Source: Amaranthus tricolor
Lineage: Eukaryota > Streptophyta > Magnoliopsida > Caryophyllales > Amaranthaceae
NCBI RefSeq assembly: GCF_026212465.1
Contig: NC_080059.1
Coordinates: 25,249,292 to 25,313,291 of the forward strand
Reading direction: 5' to 3'
Length of the DNA stretch: 64,000 bases
In this document: positions 1 through 11,491 of the stretch, one piece after another
Numbering within the stretch: position 1 is the first letter of the stretch
Layout of the letters: the number at the start of each line of letters is the position of its first letter
Notes under the pieces: model-generated
What the model was told of the DNA's origin: nothing
Database searches by the model: none
What the model saw: only the letters and a program-made list of their open reading frames with translations
Program-made: the position numbers and the translations under genes

Positions 1-2065
1 TTCATCGTTCATTCGTCATTGACCATTAATCCTTGTTCATTCTTCATCGTTCATTCTTCATTAATCATTGAACCTTGTTCATTCTTCATCGTTCATTCTT
101 CTTTGATCATTGATCCTTGTTCATTCTTCATTGATCATTAATCCTTGTTCATTCTTCATCGTTCATTCGTCATTGATCATTGATCCTTGTTCATTCTTCA
201 TCGTTCATTCTTCATTGATCATTGATCCTTGTTCATTCTTCATCGTTCATTCGTCATTGATCATTGATCCTTGTTCATTCTTCATCGTTCATTCGTCATT
301 GACCATTACTCCTTGTTCATTCTTCATCGTTCATTCTTCATTGATCATTGATCCTTGTTCATTCTTCATCGTTCATTCTTCTTTGATCATTGATCCTTGT
401 TCATTCTTCATTGATCATTGATCCTTGTTCATTCTTCATCGTCCATTCTTCATTGACCATTGATCCTTGTTCATTCTTCATCGTTCATTCTTCATTGACC
501 ATTAATCCTTGTTCATTCTTCATCGATCATTCTTCATTGATCATTGTTCCTTGTTCATTCTTCATCGTTCATTCTTCATTGATCATTGATCCTTGTTCAT
601 TCTTCATCGTTCATTCTTCATTGATCATTGATCCTTGTTCATTCTTCATCGTTCATTCGTCATTGATCATTGATCCTTGTTCATTCTTCATCGTTCATTC
701 GTCATTGACCATTACTCCTTGTTCATTCTTCATCGTTCATTCTTCATTGATCATTGATCCTTGTTCATTCTTCATCGTTCATTCGTCATTGATCATGGAT
801 CCTTATTCATTCTTCATCGTTCATTTTTCATTTATCATTGATCCTTGTTCATTCTTCATCGTTCATTCTTCATTGATCATTGATCCTTGTTCATTCTTCA
901 TCGTTCATTCGTCATTGACCATTAATCCTTGTTCATTCTTCATCGTTCATTCTTCATTGATCATTGATCTTTGTTCATTCTTCATCGTTCATTCGTCATT
1001 GACCATTAATTCTTGTTCATTCTTCATCGTTCATTCTTCATTGATCATTGAACCTTGTTCATTCTTCATCGTTCATTCTTCTTTGATCATTGATCCTTGT
1101 TCATTCTTCATTGATCATTGATCCTTGTTCATTCTTCATCGTTCATTCGTCATTGATCATTGATCCTTGTTCATTCTTCATCGTTCATTCTTCATTGATC
1201 ATTGATCCTTGTTCATTCTTCATCGTTCATTCGTCATTGATCATTGATCCTTGTTCATTCTTCATCGTTCATTCGTCATTGACCATTACTCCTTGTTCAT
1301 TCTTCATCGTTCATTCTTCATTGATCATTGATCCTTGTTCATTCTTCATCGTTCATTCTTCTTTGATCATTGATCCTTGTTCATTCTTCATTTATCATTG
1401 ATCCTTGTTCATTCTTCATCGTTCATTCTTCATTGACCATTGATCCTTGTTCATTCTTCATCGTTCATTCTTCATTGACCATTAATCCTTGTTCATTCTT
1501 CATCTATCATTCTTCATTGATCATTGTTCCTTGTTCATTCTTCATCGTTCATTCTTCATTGATCATTGATCCTTGTTCATTCTTCATCGTTCATTCTTCA
1601 TTGATCATTGATCCTTGTTCATTCTTCATCGTTCATTCGTCATTGATCATTGATCCTTGTTCATTCTTCATCGTTCATTCGTCATTAACCATTACTCCTT
1701 GTTCATTCTTCATCGTTCATTCTTCATTGATCATTGATCCTTGTTCATTCTTCATCGTTCATTCGTCATTGATCATTGATCCTTATTCATTCTTCATCGT
1801 TCATTTTTCATTTATCATTGATCCTTGTTCATTCTTCATTGATCATTGATCCTTGTTCATTCTTCATCGTTCATTCGTCATTGACCATTAATACTTGTTG
1901 ATTCTTCATCGTTCATTCTTCATTGATCATTGATCCTTGTTCATTCTTCATCGTTCATTCGTCATTGACCATTAATTCTTGTTCATTCTTCATCGTTCAT
2001 TCTTCATTGATCATTGAACCTTGTTCATTCTTCATCGTTCATTCTTCTTTGATCATTGATCCTTG

Positions 2066-2170
2066 TTCATTCTTCATTGATCCTTGTTCATTCTTCATTG
2101 ATCATTGATCCTTGTTCATTCTTCATTGATCATTGATCCTTGTTCATTCTTCATTGATCATTGATCCTTG
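2066..2170. repeat. cluster of shortened monomers: one 21-mer, three 28-mers
   Basis: Positions 2,066-2,086 hold a 21-bp unit (slots 1, 4 and 6 only). Three consecutive 28-bp units follow at 2,087-2,114, 2,115-2,142 and 2,143-2,170. Elsewhere 28-mers are normally separated by several full 42-mers. The same cluster lies 6,398 bp downstream. Because each loss is a whole number of heptamers, the 7-bp register is kept. Confidence 0.9.
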
Positions 2171-2254
2171 TTCATTCTTCATCGTTCATTCGTCATTGAT
2201 CATTGATCCTTGTTCATTCTTCATCGTTCATTCGTAATTGATCATTGATCCTTG

Positions 2255-2338
2255 TTCATTCTTCATCGTTCATTCATCATTGACCATTAATCCTTGTTCA
2301 TTCTTCATCGTTCATTCTTCATTGATCATTGATCCTTG
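2255..2338. repeat. two-monomer (84-bp) indel relative to 8.65 kb
   Basis: Between the GTAATTG-type monomer and the following CTTCTTTG-type monomer, this copy has four 42-mers where the copy near 8,650-8,760 has two. The difference accounts exactly for the offset change from 6,398 to 6,314. Exact placement is ambiguous by a monomer or so, as expected for unequal exchange within a tandem array. Confidence 0.75.
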
Positions 2339-3318
2339 TTCATTCTTCATCGTTCATTCGTCATTGACCATTAATCCTTGTTCATTCTTCATCGTTCATT
2401 CTTCATTGATCATTGATCCTTGTTCATTCTTCATCGTTCATTCTTCTTTGATCATTGATCCTTGTTCATTCTTCATTGATCATTGATCCTTGTTCATTCT
2501 TCATCGTTCATTCGTCATTGATCATTGATCCTTGTTCATTCTTCATCGTTCATTCGTCATTGATCATTGATCCTTGTTTATTCTTCATCGTTCATTCGTC
2601 ATTGACCATTAATCCTTGTTCATTCTTCATCGTTCATTCTTCATTGATCATTGATCGTTGTTCATTCTTCATCGTTCATTCGTCATTGACCATTAATCCT
2701 TGTTCATTTTTCATCGTTCATTCGTAATTGATCATTGATCCTTGTTCATTCTTCATCGTTCATTCATCATTGACCATTAATCCTTGTTCATTCTTCATCG
2801 TTCATTCTTCATTGATCATTGATCCTTGTTCATTCTTCATCGTTCATTCGTCATTGACCATTAATCCTTGTTCATTCTTCATCGTTCATTCTTCATTGAT
2901 CATTGATCCTTGTTCATTCTTCATCGTTCATTCTTCTTTGATCATTGATCCTTGTTCATTCTTCATTGATCATTGATCCTTGTTCATTCTTCATCGTTCA
3001 TTCGTCATTGATCATTGATCCTTGTTCATTCTTCATCGTTCATTCGTCATTGATCATTGATCCTTGTTCATTCTTCATCGTTCATTCGTCATTGACCATT
3101 AATCCTTGTTCATTCTTCATCGTTCATTCTTCATTGATCATTGATCCTTGTTCATTCTTCATCGTTCATTCGTCATTGATCATTGATCCTTGTTCATTCT
3201 TCATCGTTCATTCGTCATTGATCATTGATCCTTGTTCATTCTTCATCGTTCATTCGTCATTGATCATTGATCCTTGTTCATTCTTCATCGTTCATTTGTC
3301 ATTGACCATTAATCCTTG

Positions 3319-3353
3319 TTCATTCTTCATCGTTCATTCTTCATTGATCCTTG
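3319..3353. repeat. 35-bp monomer (type example; 27 in window)
   Basis: This monomer lacks one heptamer (slot 5, ATCATTG), giving 35 bp. Others, same form, start at 4894, 6441, 9633, 20266, 24851, 27574, 30241, 31942, 38403, 41224, 43289, 44864, 46439, 47356, 48609, 49526, 51115, 52466, 54699, 55952, 57205, 58682, 59935, 60908, 62385 and 63638. Each is preceded by the otherwise rare monomer with TTCATTTGTC in slots 3-4, so the pair descends from one ancestral event. The spacings between them give the local higher-order periods. Confidence 0.92.
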
Positions 3354-3549
3354 TTCATTCTTCATCGTTCATTCGTCATTGACCATTAATCCTTGTTCAT
3401 TCTTCATCGTTCATTCTTCATTGATCATTGATCCTTGTTCATTCTTCATCGTTCATTCTTCTTTGATCATTGATCCTTGTTCATTCTTCATTGATCATTG
3501 ATCCTTGTTCATTCTTCATCGTTCATTCGTCATTGATCATTGATCCTTG

Positions 3550-3577
3550 TTCATTCGTCATTGACCATTACTCCTTG
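3550..3577. repeat. atypical 28-bp monomer
   Basis: This shortened monomer has GTCATTG followed by ACCATTA and CTCCTTG, so it lost the slot 1-2 pair. The usual 28-mer instead has TTCATTG, ATCATTG and ATCCTTG. I noticed no other copy of this form. It follows the 3.1-kb segment and may mark a local recombination joint. Confidence 0.75.
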
Positions 3578-3651
3578 TTCATTCTTCATCGTTCATTCTT
3601 CATTGATCATTGATCCTTGTTCATTCTTCATCGTTCATTCTTCTTTGATCA

Positions 3652-5240
3652 TTGATCCTTGTTCATTCTTCATTGATCATTGATCCTTGTTCATTCTTCA
3701 TCGTTCATTCTTCATTGACCATTGATCCTTGTTCATTCTTCATCGTTCATTCTTCATTGACCATTAATCCTTGTTCATTCTTCATCGATCATTCTTCATT
3801 GATCATTGTTCCTTGTTCATTCTTCATCGTTCATTCTTCATTGATCATTGATCCTTGTTCATTCTTCATCGTTCATTCTTCATTGATCATTGATCCTTGT
3901 TCATTCTTCATCGTTCATTCGTCATTGATCATTGATCCTTGTTCATTCTTCATCGTTCATTCGTCATTGACCATTACTCCTTGTTCATTCTTCATCGTTC
4001 ATTCTTCATTGATCATTGATCCTTGTTCATTCTTCATCGTTCATTCGTCATTGATCATTGATCCTTATTCATTCTTCATCGTTCATTTTTCATTTATCAT
4101 TGATCCTTGTTCATTCTTCATCGTTCATTCTTCATTGATCATTGATCCTTGTTCATTCTTCATCGTTCATTCGTCATTGACCATTAATCCTTGTTCATTC
4201 TTCATCGTTCATTCTTCATTGATCATTGATCTTTGTTCATTCTTCATCGTTCATTCGTCATTGACCATTAATTCTTGTTCATTCTTCATCGTTCATTCTT
4301 CATTGATCATTGAACCTTGTTCATTCTTCATCGTTCATTCTTCTTTGATCATTGATCCTTGTTCATTCTTCATTGATCATTGATCCTTGTTCATTCTTCA
4401 TCGTTCATTCGTCATTGATCATTGATCCTTGTTCATTCTTCATCGTTCATTCTTCATTGATCATTGATCCTTGTTCATTCTTCATCGTTCATTCGTCATT
4501 GATCATTGATCCTTGTTCATTCTTCATCGTTCATTCGTCATTGACCATTACTCCTTGTTCATTCTTCATCGTTCATTCTTCATTGATCATTGATCCTTGT
4601 TCATTCTTCATCGTTCATTCTTCTTTGATCATTGATCCTTGTTCATTCTTCATCGTTCATTCGTCATTGACCATTAATCCTTGTTCATTCTTCATCGTTC
4701 ATTCTTCATTGATCATTGATCCTTGTTCATTCTTCATCGTTCATTCGTCATTGATCATTGATCCTTGTTCATTCTTCATCGTTCATTCGTCATTGATCAT
4801 TGATCCTTGTTCATTCTTCATCGTTCATTCGTCATTGATCATTGATCCTTGTTCATTCTTCATCGTTCATTTGTCATTGACCATTAATCCTTGTTCATTC
4901 TTCATCGTTCATTCTTCATTGATCCTTGTTCATTCTTCATCGTTCATTCGTCATTGACCATTAATCCTTGTTCATTCTTCATCGTTCATTCTTCATTGAT
5001 CATTGATCCTTGTTCATTCTTCATCGTTCATTCTTCTTTGATCATTGATCCTTGTTCATTCTTCATTGATCATTGATCCTTGTTCATTCTTCATCGTTCA
5101 TTCGTCATTGATCATTGATCCTTGTTCATTCTTCATCGTTCATTCGTCATTGACCATTACTCCTTGTTCATTCTTCATCGTTCATTCTTCATTGATCATT
5201 GATCCTTGTTCATTCTTCATCGTTCATTCTTCTTTGATCA
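3652..5240. repeat. 1,589-bp higher-order unit, copy 1
   Basis: The succession of modules (700 bp, then a long run of full monomers, then the TTCATTTGTC plus 35-mer marker at 4,894) is repeated from 5,241 and starts again at 6,788. It includes a variant run with GATCCTTATTC, then TTCATTTTTCATTTATC, then GATCTTTG (about 4,065-4,230), recurring in the same order in each copy. The length is 227 heptamers. Confidence 0.87.
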
Positions 5241-6787
5241 TTGATCCTTGTTCATTCTTCATTGATCATTGATCCTTGTTCATTCTTCATCGTTCATTCT
5301 TCATTGACCATTGATCCTTGTTCATTCTTCATCGTTCATTCTTCATTGACCATTAATCCTTGTTCATTCTTCATCGATCATTCTTCATTGATCATTGTTC
5401 CTTGTTCATTCTTCATCGTTCATTCTTCATTGATCATTGATCCTTGTTCATTCTTCATCGTTCATTCTTCATTGATCATTGATCCTTGTTCATTCTTCAT
5501 CGTTCATTCGTCATTGACCATTACTCCTTGTTCATTATTCATCGTTCATTCTTCATTGATCATTGATCCTTGTTCATTCTTCATCGTTCATTCGTCATTG
5601 ATCATTGATCCTTATTCATTCTTCATCGTTCATTTTTCATTTATCATTGATCCTTGTTCATTCTTCATCGTTCATTCTTCATTGATCATTGATCCTTGTT
5701 CATTCTTCATCGTTCATTCGTCATTGACCATTAATCCTTGTTCATTCTTCATCGTTCATTCTTCATTGATCATTGATCTTTGTTCATTCTTCATCGTTCA
5801 TTCGTCATTGACCATTAATTCTTGTTCATTCTTCATCGTTCATTCTTCATTGATCATTGAACCTTGTTCATTCTTCATCGTTCATTCTTCTTTGATCATT
5901 GATCCTTGTTCATTCTTCATTGATCATTGATCCTTGTTCATTCTTCATCGTTCATTCGTCATTGATCATTGATCCTTGTTCATTCTTCATCGTTCATTCT
6001 TCATTGATCATTGATCCTTGTTCATTCTTCATCGTTCATTCGTCATTGATCATTGATCCTTGTTCATTCTTCATCGTTCATTCGTCATTGACCATTACTC
6101 CTTGTTCATTCTTCATCGTTCATTCTTCATTGATCATTGATCCTTGTTCATTCTTCATCGTTCATTCTTCTTTGATCATTGATCCTTGTTCATTCTTCAT
6201 CGTTCATTCGTCATTGACCATTAATCCTTGTTCATTCTTCATCGTTCATTCTTCATTGATCATTGATCCTTGTTCATTCTTCATCGTTCATTCGTCATTG
6301 ATCATTGATCCTTGTTCATTCTTCATCGTTCATTCGTCATTGATCATTGATCCTTGTTCATTCTTCATCGTTCATTCGTCATTGATCATTGATCCTTGTT
6401 CATTCTTCATCGTTCATTTGTCATTGACCATTAATCCTTGTTCATTCTTCATCGTTCATTCTTCATTGATCCTTGTTCATTCTTCATCGTTCATTCGTCA
6501 TTGACCATTAATCCTTGTTCATTCTTCATCGTTCATTCTTCATTGATCATTGATCCTTGTTCATTCTTCATCGTTCATTCTTCTTTGATCATTGATCCTT
6601 GTTCATTCTTCATTGATCATTGATCCTTGTTCATTCTTCATCGTTCATTCGTCATTGATCATTGATCCTTGTTCATTCTTCATCGTTCATTCGTCATTGA
6701 CCATTACTCCTTGTTCATTCTTCATCGTTCATTCTTCATTGATCATTGATCCTTGTTCATTCTTCATCGTTCATTCTTCTTTGATCA
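5241..6787. repeat. 1,547-bp higher-order unit, copy 2
   Basis: This unit has the same variant order as the preceding one but is exactly one 42-mer shorter: the first module has 16 rather than 17 intervals of repeat peptide equivalence (658 against 700 bp). It carries a private ATTATTC substitution near 5,536. The third copy begins at 6,788 and keeps the pattern to about 7,790. There it switches to the arrangement seen at 1,370. Confidence 0.87.
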
Positions 6788-9700
6788 TTGATCCTTGTTC
6801 ATTCTTCATTGATCATTGATCCTTGTTCATTCTTCATCGTTCATTCTTCATTGACCATTGATCCTTGTTCATTCTTCATCGTTCATTCTTCATTGACCAT
6901 TAATCCTTGTTCATTCTTCATCGATCATTCTTCATTGATCATTGTTCCTTGTTCATTCTTCATCGTTCATTCTTCATTGATCATTGATCCTTGTTCATTC
7001 TTCATCGTTCATTCTTCATTGATCATTGATCCTTGTTCATTCTTCATCGTTCATTCGTCATTGATCATTGATCCTTGTTCATTCTTCATCGTTCATTCGT
7101 CATTGACCATTACTCCTTGTTCATTCTTCATCGTTCATTCTTCATTGATCATTGATCCTTGTTCATTCTTCATCGTTCATTCGTCATTGATCATTGATCC
7201 TTATTCATTCTTCATCGTTCATTTTTCATTTATCATTGATCCTTGTTCATTCTTCATCGTTCATTCTTCATTGATCATTGATCCTTGTTCATTCTTCATC
7301 GTTCATTCGTCATTGACCATTAATCCTTGTTCATTCTTCATCGTTCATTCTTCATTGATCATTGATCTTTGTTCATTCTTCATCGTTCATTCGTCATTGA
7401 CCATTAATTCTTGTTCATTCTTCATCGTTCATTCTTCATTGATCATTGAACCTTGTTCATTCTTCATCGTTCATTCTTCTTTGATCATTGATCCTTGTTC
7501 ATTCTTCATTGATCATTGATCCTTGTTCATTCTTCATCGTTCATTCGTCATTGATCATTGATCCTTGTTCATTCTTCATCGTTCATTCTTCATTGATCAT
7601 TGATCCTTGTTCATTCTTCATCGTTCATTCGTCATTGATCATTGATCCTTGTTCATTCTTCATCGTTCATTCGTCATTGACCATTACTCCTTGTTCATTC
7701 TTCATCGTTCATTCTTCATTGATCATTGATCCTTGTTCATTCTTCATCGTTCATTCTTCTTTGATCATTGATCCTTGTTCATTCTTCATTGATCATTGAT
7801 CCTTGTTCATTCTTCATCGTTCATTCTTCATTGACCATTGATCCTTGTTCATTCTTCATCGTTCATTCTTCATTGACCATTAATCCTTGTTCATTCTTCA
7901 TCGATCATTCTTCATTGATCATTGTTCCTTGTTCATTCTTCATCGTTCATTCTTCATTGATCATTGATCCTTGTTCATTCTTCATCGTTCATTCTTCATT
8001 GATCATTGATCCTTGTTCATTCTTCATCGTTCATTCGTCATTGATCATTGATCCTTGTTCATTCTTCATCGTTCATTCGTCATTAACCATTACTCCTTGT
8101 TCATTCTTCATCGTTCATTCTTCATTGATCATTGATCCTTGTTCATTCTTCATCGTTCATTCGTCATTGATCATTGATCCTTATTCATTCTTCATCGTTC
8201 ATTTTTCATTTATCATTGATCCTTGTTCATTCTTCATTGATCATTGATCCTTGTTCATTCTTCATCGTTCATTCGTCATTGACCATTAATACTTGTTCAT
8301 TCTTCATCGTTCATTCTTCATTGATCATTGATCCTTGTTCATTCTTCATCGTTCATTCGTCATTGACCATTAATTCTTGTTCATTCTTCATCGTTCATTC
8401 TTCATTGATCATTGAACCTTGTTCATTCTTCATCGTTCATTCTTCTTTGATCATTGATCCTTGTTCATTCTTCATTGATCCTTGTTCATTCTTCATTGAT
8501 CATTGATCCTTGTTCATTCTTCATTGATCATTGATCCTTGTTCATTCTTCATTGATCATTGATCCTTGTTCATTCTTCATCGTTCATTCGTCATTGATCA
8601 TTGATCCTTGTTCATTCTTCATCGTTCATTCGTAATTGATCATTGATCCTTGTTCATTCTTCGTCGTTCATTCGTCATTGACCATTAATCCTTGTTCATT
8701 CTTCATCGTTCATTCTTCATTGATCATTGATCCTTGTTCATTCTTCATCGTTCATTCTTCTTTGATCATTGATCCTTGTTCATTCTTCATTGATCATTGA
8801 TCCTTGTTCATTCTTCATCGTTCATTCGTCATTGATCATTGATCCTTGTTCATTCTTCATCGTTCATTCGTCATTGATCATTGATCCTTGTTTATTCTTC
8901 ATCGTTCATTCGTCATTGACCATTAATCCTTGTTCATTCTTCATCGTTCATTCTTCATTGATCATTGATCGTTGTTCATTCTTCATCGTTCATTCGTCAT
9001 TGACCATTAATCCTTGTTCATTTTTCATCGTTCATTCGTAATTGATCATTGATCCTTGTTCATTCTTCATCGTTCATTCATCATTGACCATTAATCCTTG
9101 TTCATTCTTCATCGTTCATTCTTCATTGATCATTGATCCTTGTTCATTCTTCATCGTTCATTCGTCATTGACCATTAATCCTTGTTCATTCTTCATCGTT
9201 CATTCTTCATTGATCATTGATCCTTGTTCATTCTTCATCGTTCATTCTTCTTTGATCATTGATCCTTGTTCATTCTTCATTGATCATTGATCCTTGTTCA
9301 TTCTTCATCGTTCATTCGTCATTGAACATTGATCCTTGTTCATTCTTCATCGTTCATTCGTCATTGATCATTGATCCTTGTTCATTCTTCATCGTTCATT
9401 CGTCATTGACCATTAATCCTTGTTCATTCTTCATCGTTCATTCTTCATTGATCATTGATCCTTGTTCATTCTTCATCGTTCATTCGTCATTGATCATTGA
9501 TCCTTGTTCATTCTTCATCGTTCATTCGTCATTGATCATTGATCCTTGTTCATTCTTCATCGTTCATTCGTCATTGATCATTGATCCTTGTTCATTCTTC
9601 ATCGTTCATTTGTCATTGACCATTAATCCTTGTTCATTCTTCATCGTCCATTCTTCATTGATCCTTGTTCATTCTTCATCGTTCATTCGTCATTGACCAT

Positions 9701-9815
9701 TAATCCTTGTTCATTCTTCATCGTTCATTCTTCATTGATCATTGATCCTTGTTCATTCTTCATCGTTCATTCTTCTTTGATCATTGATCCTTGTTCATTC
9801 TTCATTGATCATTGA
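6788..9815. repeat. 3.0-kb segment, copy 2
   Basis: This is the downstream counterpart of 390-3,501 and two 42-mers shorter. Its first kilobase also acts as a partial third copy of the 1,589/1,547-bp unit. The 1.5-kb units may therefore have expanded between the two 3-kb copies (inference). Private differences include TTCGTCG near 8,661 and GTCCATTC near 9,647. Confidence 0.85.
8464..8568. repeat. cluster of one 21-mer and three 28-mers, second copy
   Basis: The 21-bp unit at 8,464-8,484 is followed by 28-mers at 8,485-8,512, 8,513-8,540 and 8,541-8,568. It sits exactly 6,398 bp from the cluster at 2,066 and confirms that the 3-kb duplication extends through it. Confidence 0.88.
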
Positions 9816-11491
9816 TCCTTGTTCATTCTTCATCGTTCATTCGTCATTGATCATTGATCCTTGTTCATTCTTCATCGTTCATTCGTCATTGACTATTACT
9901 CCTTGTTCATTCTTCTTCGTTCATTCTTCATTGATCATTGATCCTTGTTCATTCTTCATCGTTCATTCTTCTTTGATCATTGATCCTTGTTCATTCTTCA
10001 TTGATCATTGATCCTTGTTCATTCTTCATCGTTCATTCGTCATTGATCATTGATCCTTGTTCATTCTTCATCGTTCATTCGTCATTGATCATTGATCCTT
10101 GTTTATTCTTCATCGTTCATTCGTCATTGACCATTAATCCTTGTTCATTTTTCATCGTTCATTCTTCATTGATCATTGATCCTTGTTCATTCTTCATCGT
10201 TCATTCGTCATTGACCATTAATCCTTGTTCATTCTTCATCGTTCATTCTTCATTGATCATTGATCCTTGTTCATTCTTCATCGTTCATTCTTCATTGAGC
10301 ATTGATACTTGTTCATTCTTCATCGTTCATTCGTCATTGACCATTAATCCTTGTTCATTCTTCATCGATCATTCTTCATTGATCATTGTTCCTTGTTCAT
10401 TCTTCATCGTTCATTCTTCATTGACCATTACTCCTTGTTCATTCTTCATCTTTCATTCTTCATTGATCATTGATCCTTGTTCATTCTTCATCGTTCATTC
10501 TTCTTTGATCATTGATCCTTGTTCATTCTTCATTGATCATTGATCCTTGTTCATTCTTCATCGTTTATTCGTCATTGATCATTGATCCTTGTTCATTCTT
10601 CATCGTTCATTCGTCATTGATCATTGATCCTTGTTTATTCTTCATCGTTCATTCGTCATTGACCATTAATCCTTGTTCATTCTTCATCGTTCATTCTTCA
10701 TTGATCATTGATCCTTGTTCATTCTTCATCGTTCATTCGTCATTGACCATTAATCCTTGTTCATTCTTCATCGTTCATTCTTCATTGATCATTGATCCTT
10801 GTTCATTCTTCATCGTTCATTCGTCATTGACCATTAATCCTTGTTCATTCTTCATCGTTCATTCTTCATTGATCATTGATCCTTGTTCATTCTTCATCGT
10901 TCATTCTTCTTTGATCATTGATCCTTGTTCATTCTTCATTGATCATTGATCCTTGTTCATTCTTCATCGTTCATTCTTCATTGATCATTGTTCCTTGTTC
11001 ATTCTTCATCGTTCATTCGTCATTGACCATTAATCCTTGTTCATTCTTCATCGTTCATTCTTCATTGATCATTGAACCTTGTTCATTCTTCATCGTTCAT
11101 TCTTCTTTGATCATTGATCCTTGTTCATTCTTCATCGTTCATTCGTCATTGATCATTGATCCTTGTTCATTCTTCATCGTTCATTCGTAATTGATCATTG
11201 ATCCTTGTTCATTCTTCATCGTTCATTCATCATTGACCATTAATCCTTGTTCATTCTTCATCGTTCATTCTTCATTGATCATTGATCCTTGTTCATTCTT
11301 CATCGTTCATTCGTCATTGACCATTAATCCTTGTTCATTCTTCATCGTTCATTCTTCATTGATCATTGATCCTTGTTCATTCTTCATCGTTCATTCGTCA
11401 TTGACCATTAATCCTTGTTCATTCTTCATCGTTCATTCTTCATTGATCATTGATCCATGTTCATTCTTCATCGTTCATTCTTCTTTGATCA
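9816..11491. repeat. mosaic satellite, no regular HOR
   Basis: Modules of 196, 532 and 406 bp follow each other without a repeated period. From 9,980 the block carries the variant sequence AGCATTGATAC, slot-3 ATCATTC after TTCATCG, GTTCCTTG, ACTCCTTG and TTCATCTTTC. That run characterises the 742-bp modules further right. Around 10,660-10,880 and 11,230-11,450, two monomer types alternate (CTTCATTG with GATCC, GTCATTG with TAATCC), giving an 84-bp dimer rhythm. Confidence 0.75.

Larger units (their letters stand above)
390..3501. repeat. 3.1-kb segment, copy 1
   Basis: This stretch has the same order of monomer variants and shortened monomers as 6,788-9,815. The offset is 6,398 bp at the left end and 6,314 bp at the right end. 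The 84-bp change equals two 42-mers, present here at about 2,255-2,338 and absent downstream. It opens with a 700-bp module (28 + 16 x 42) starting at about 400, which recurs at 3,662 and 6,798. Rare shared variants include TTGTTTATTC near 2,577 and 8,891, and GATCGTTG near 2,655 and 8,969. They support common descent rather than chance similarity between monomers. Confidence 0.85.
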
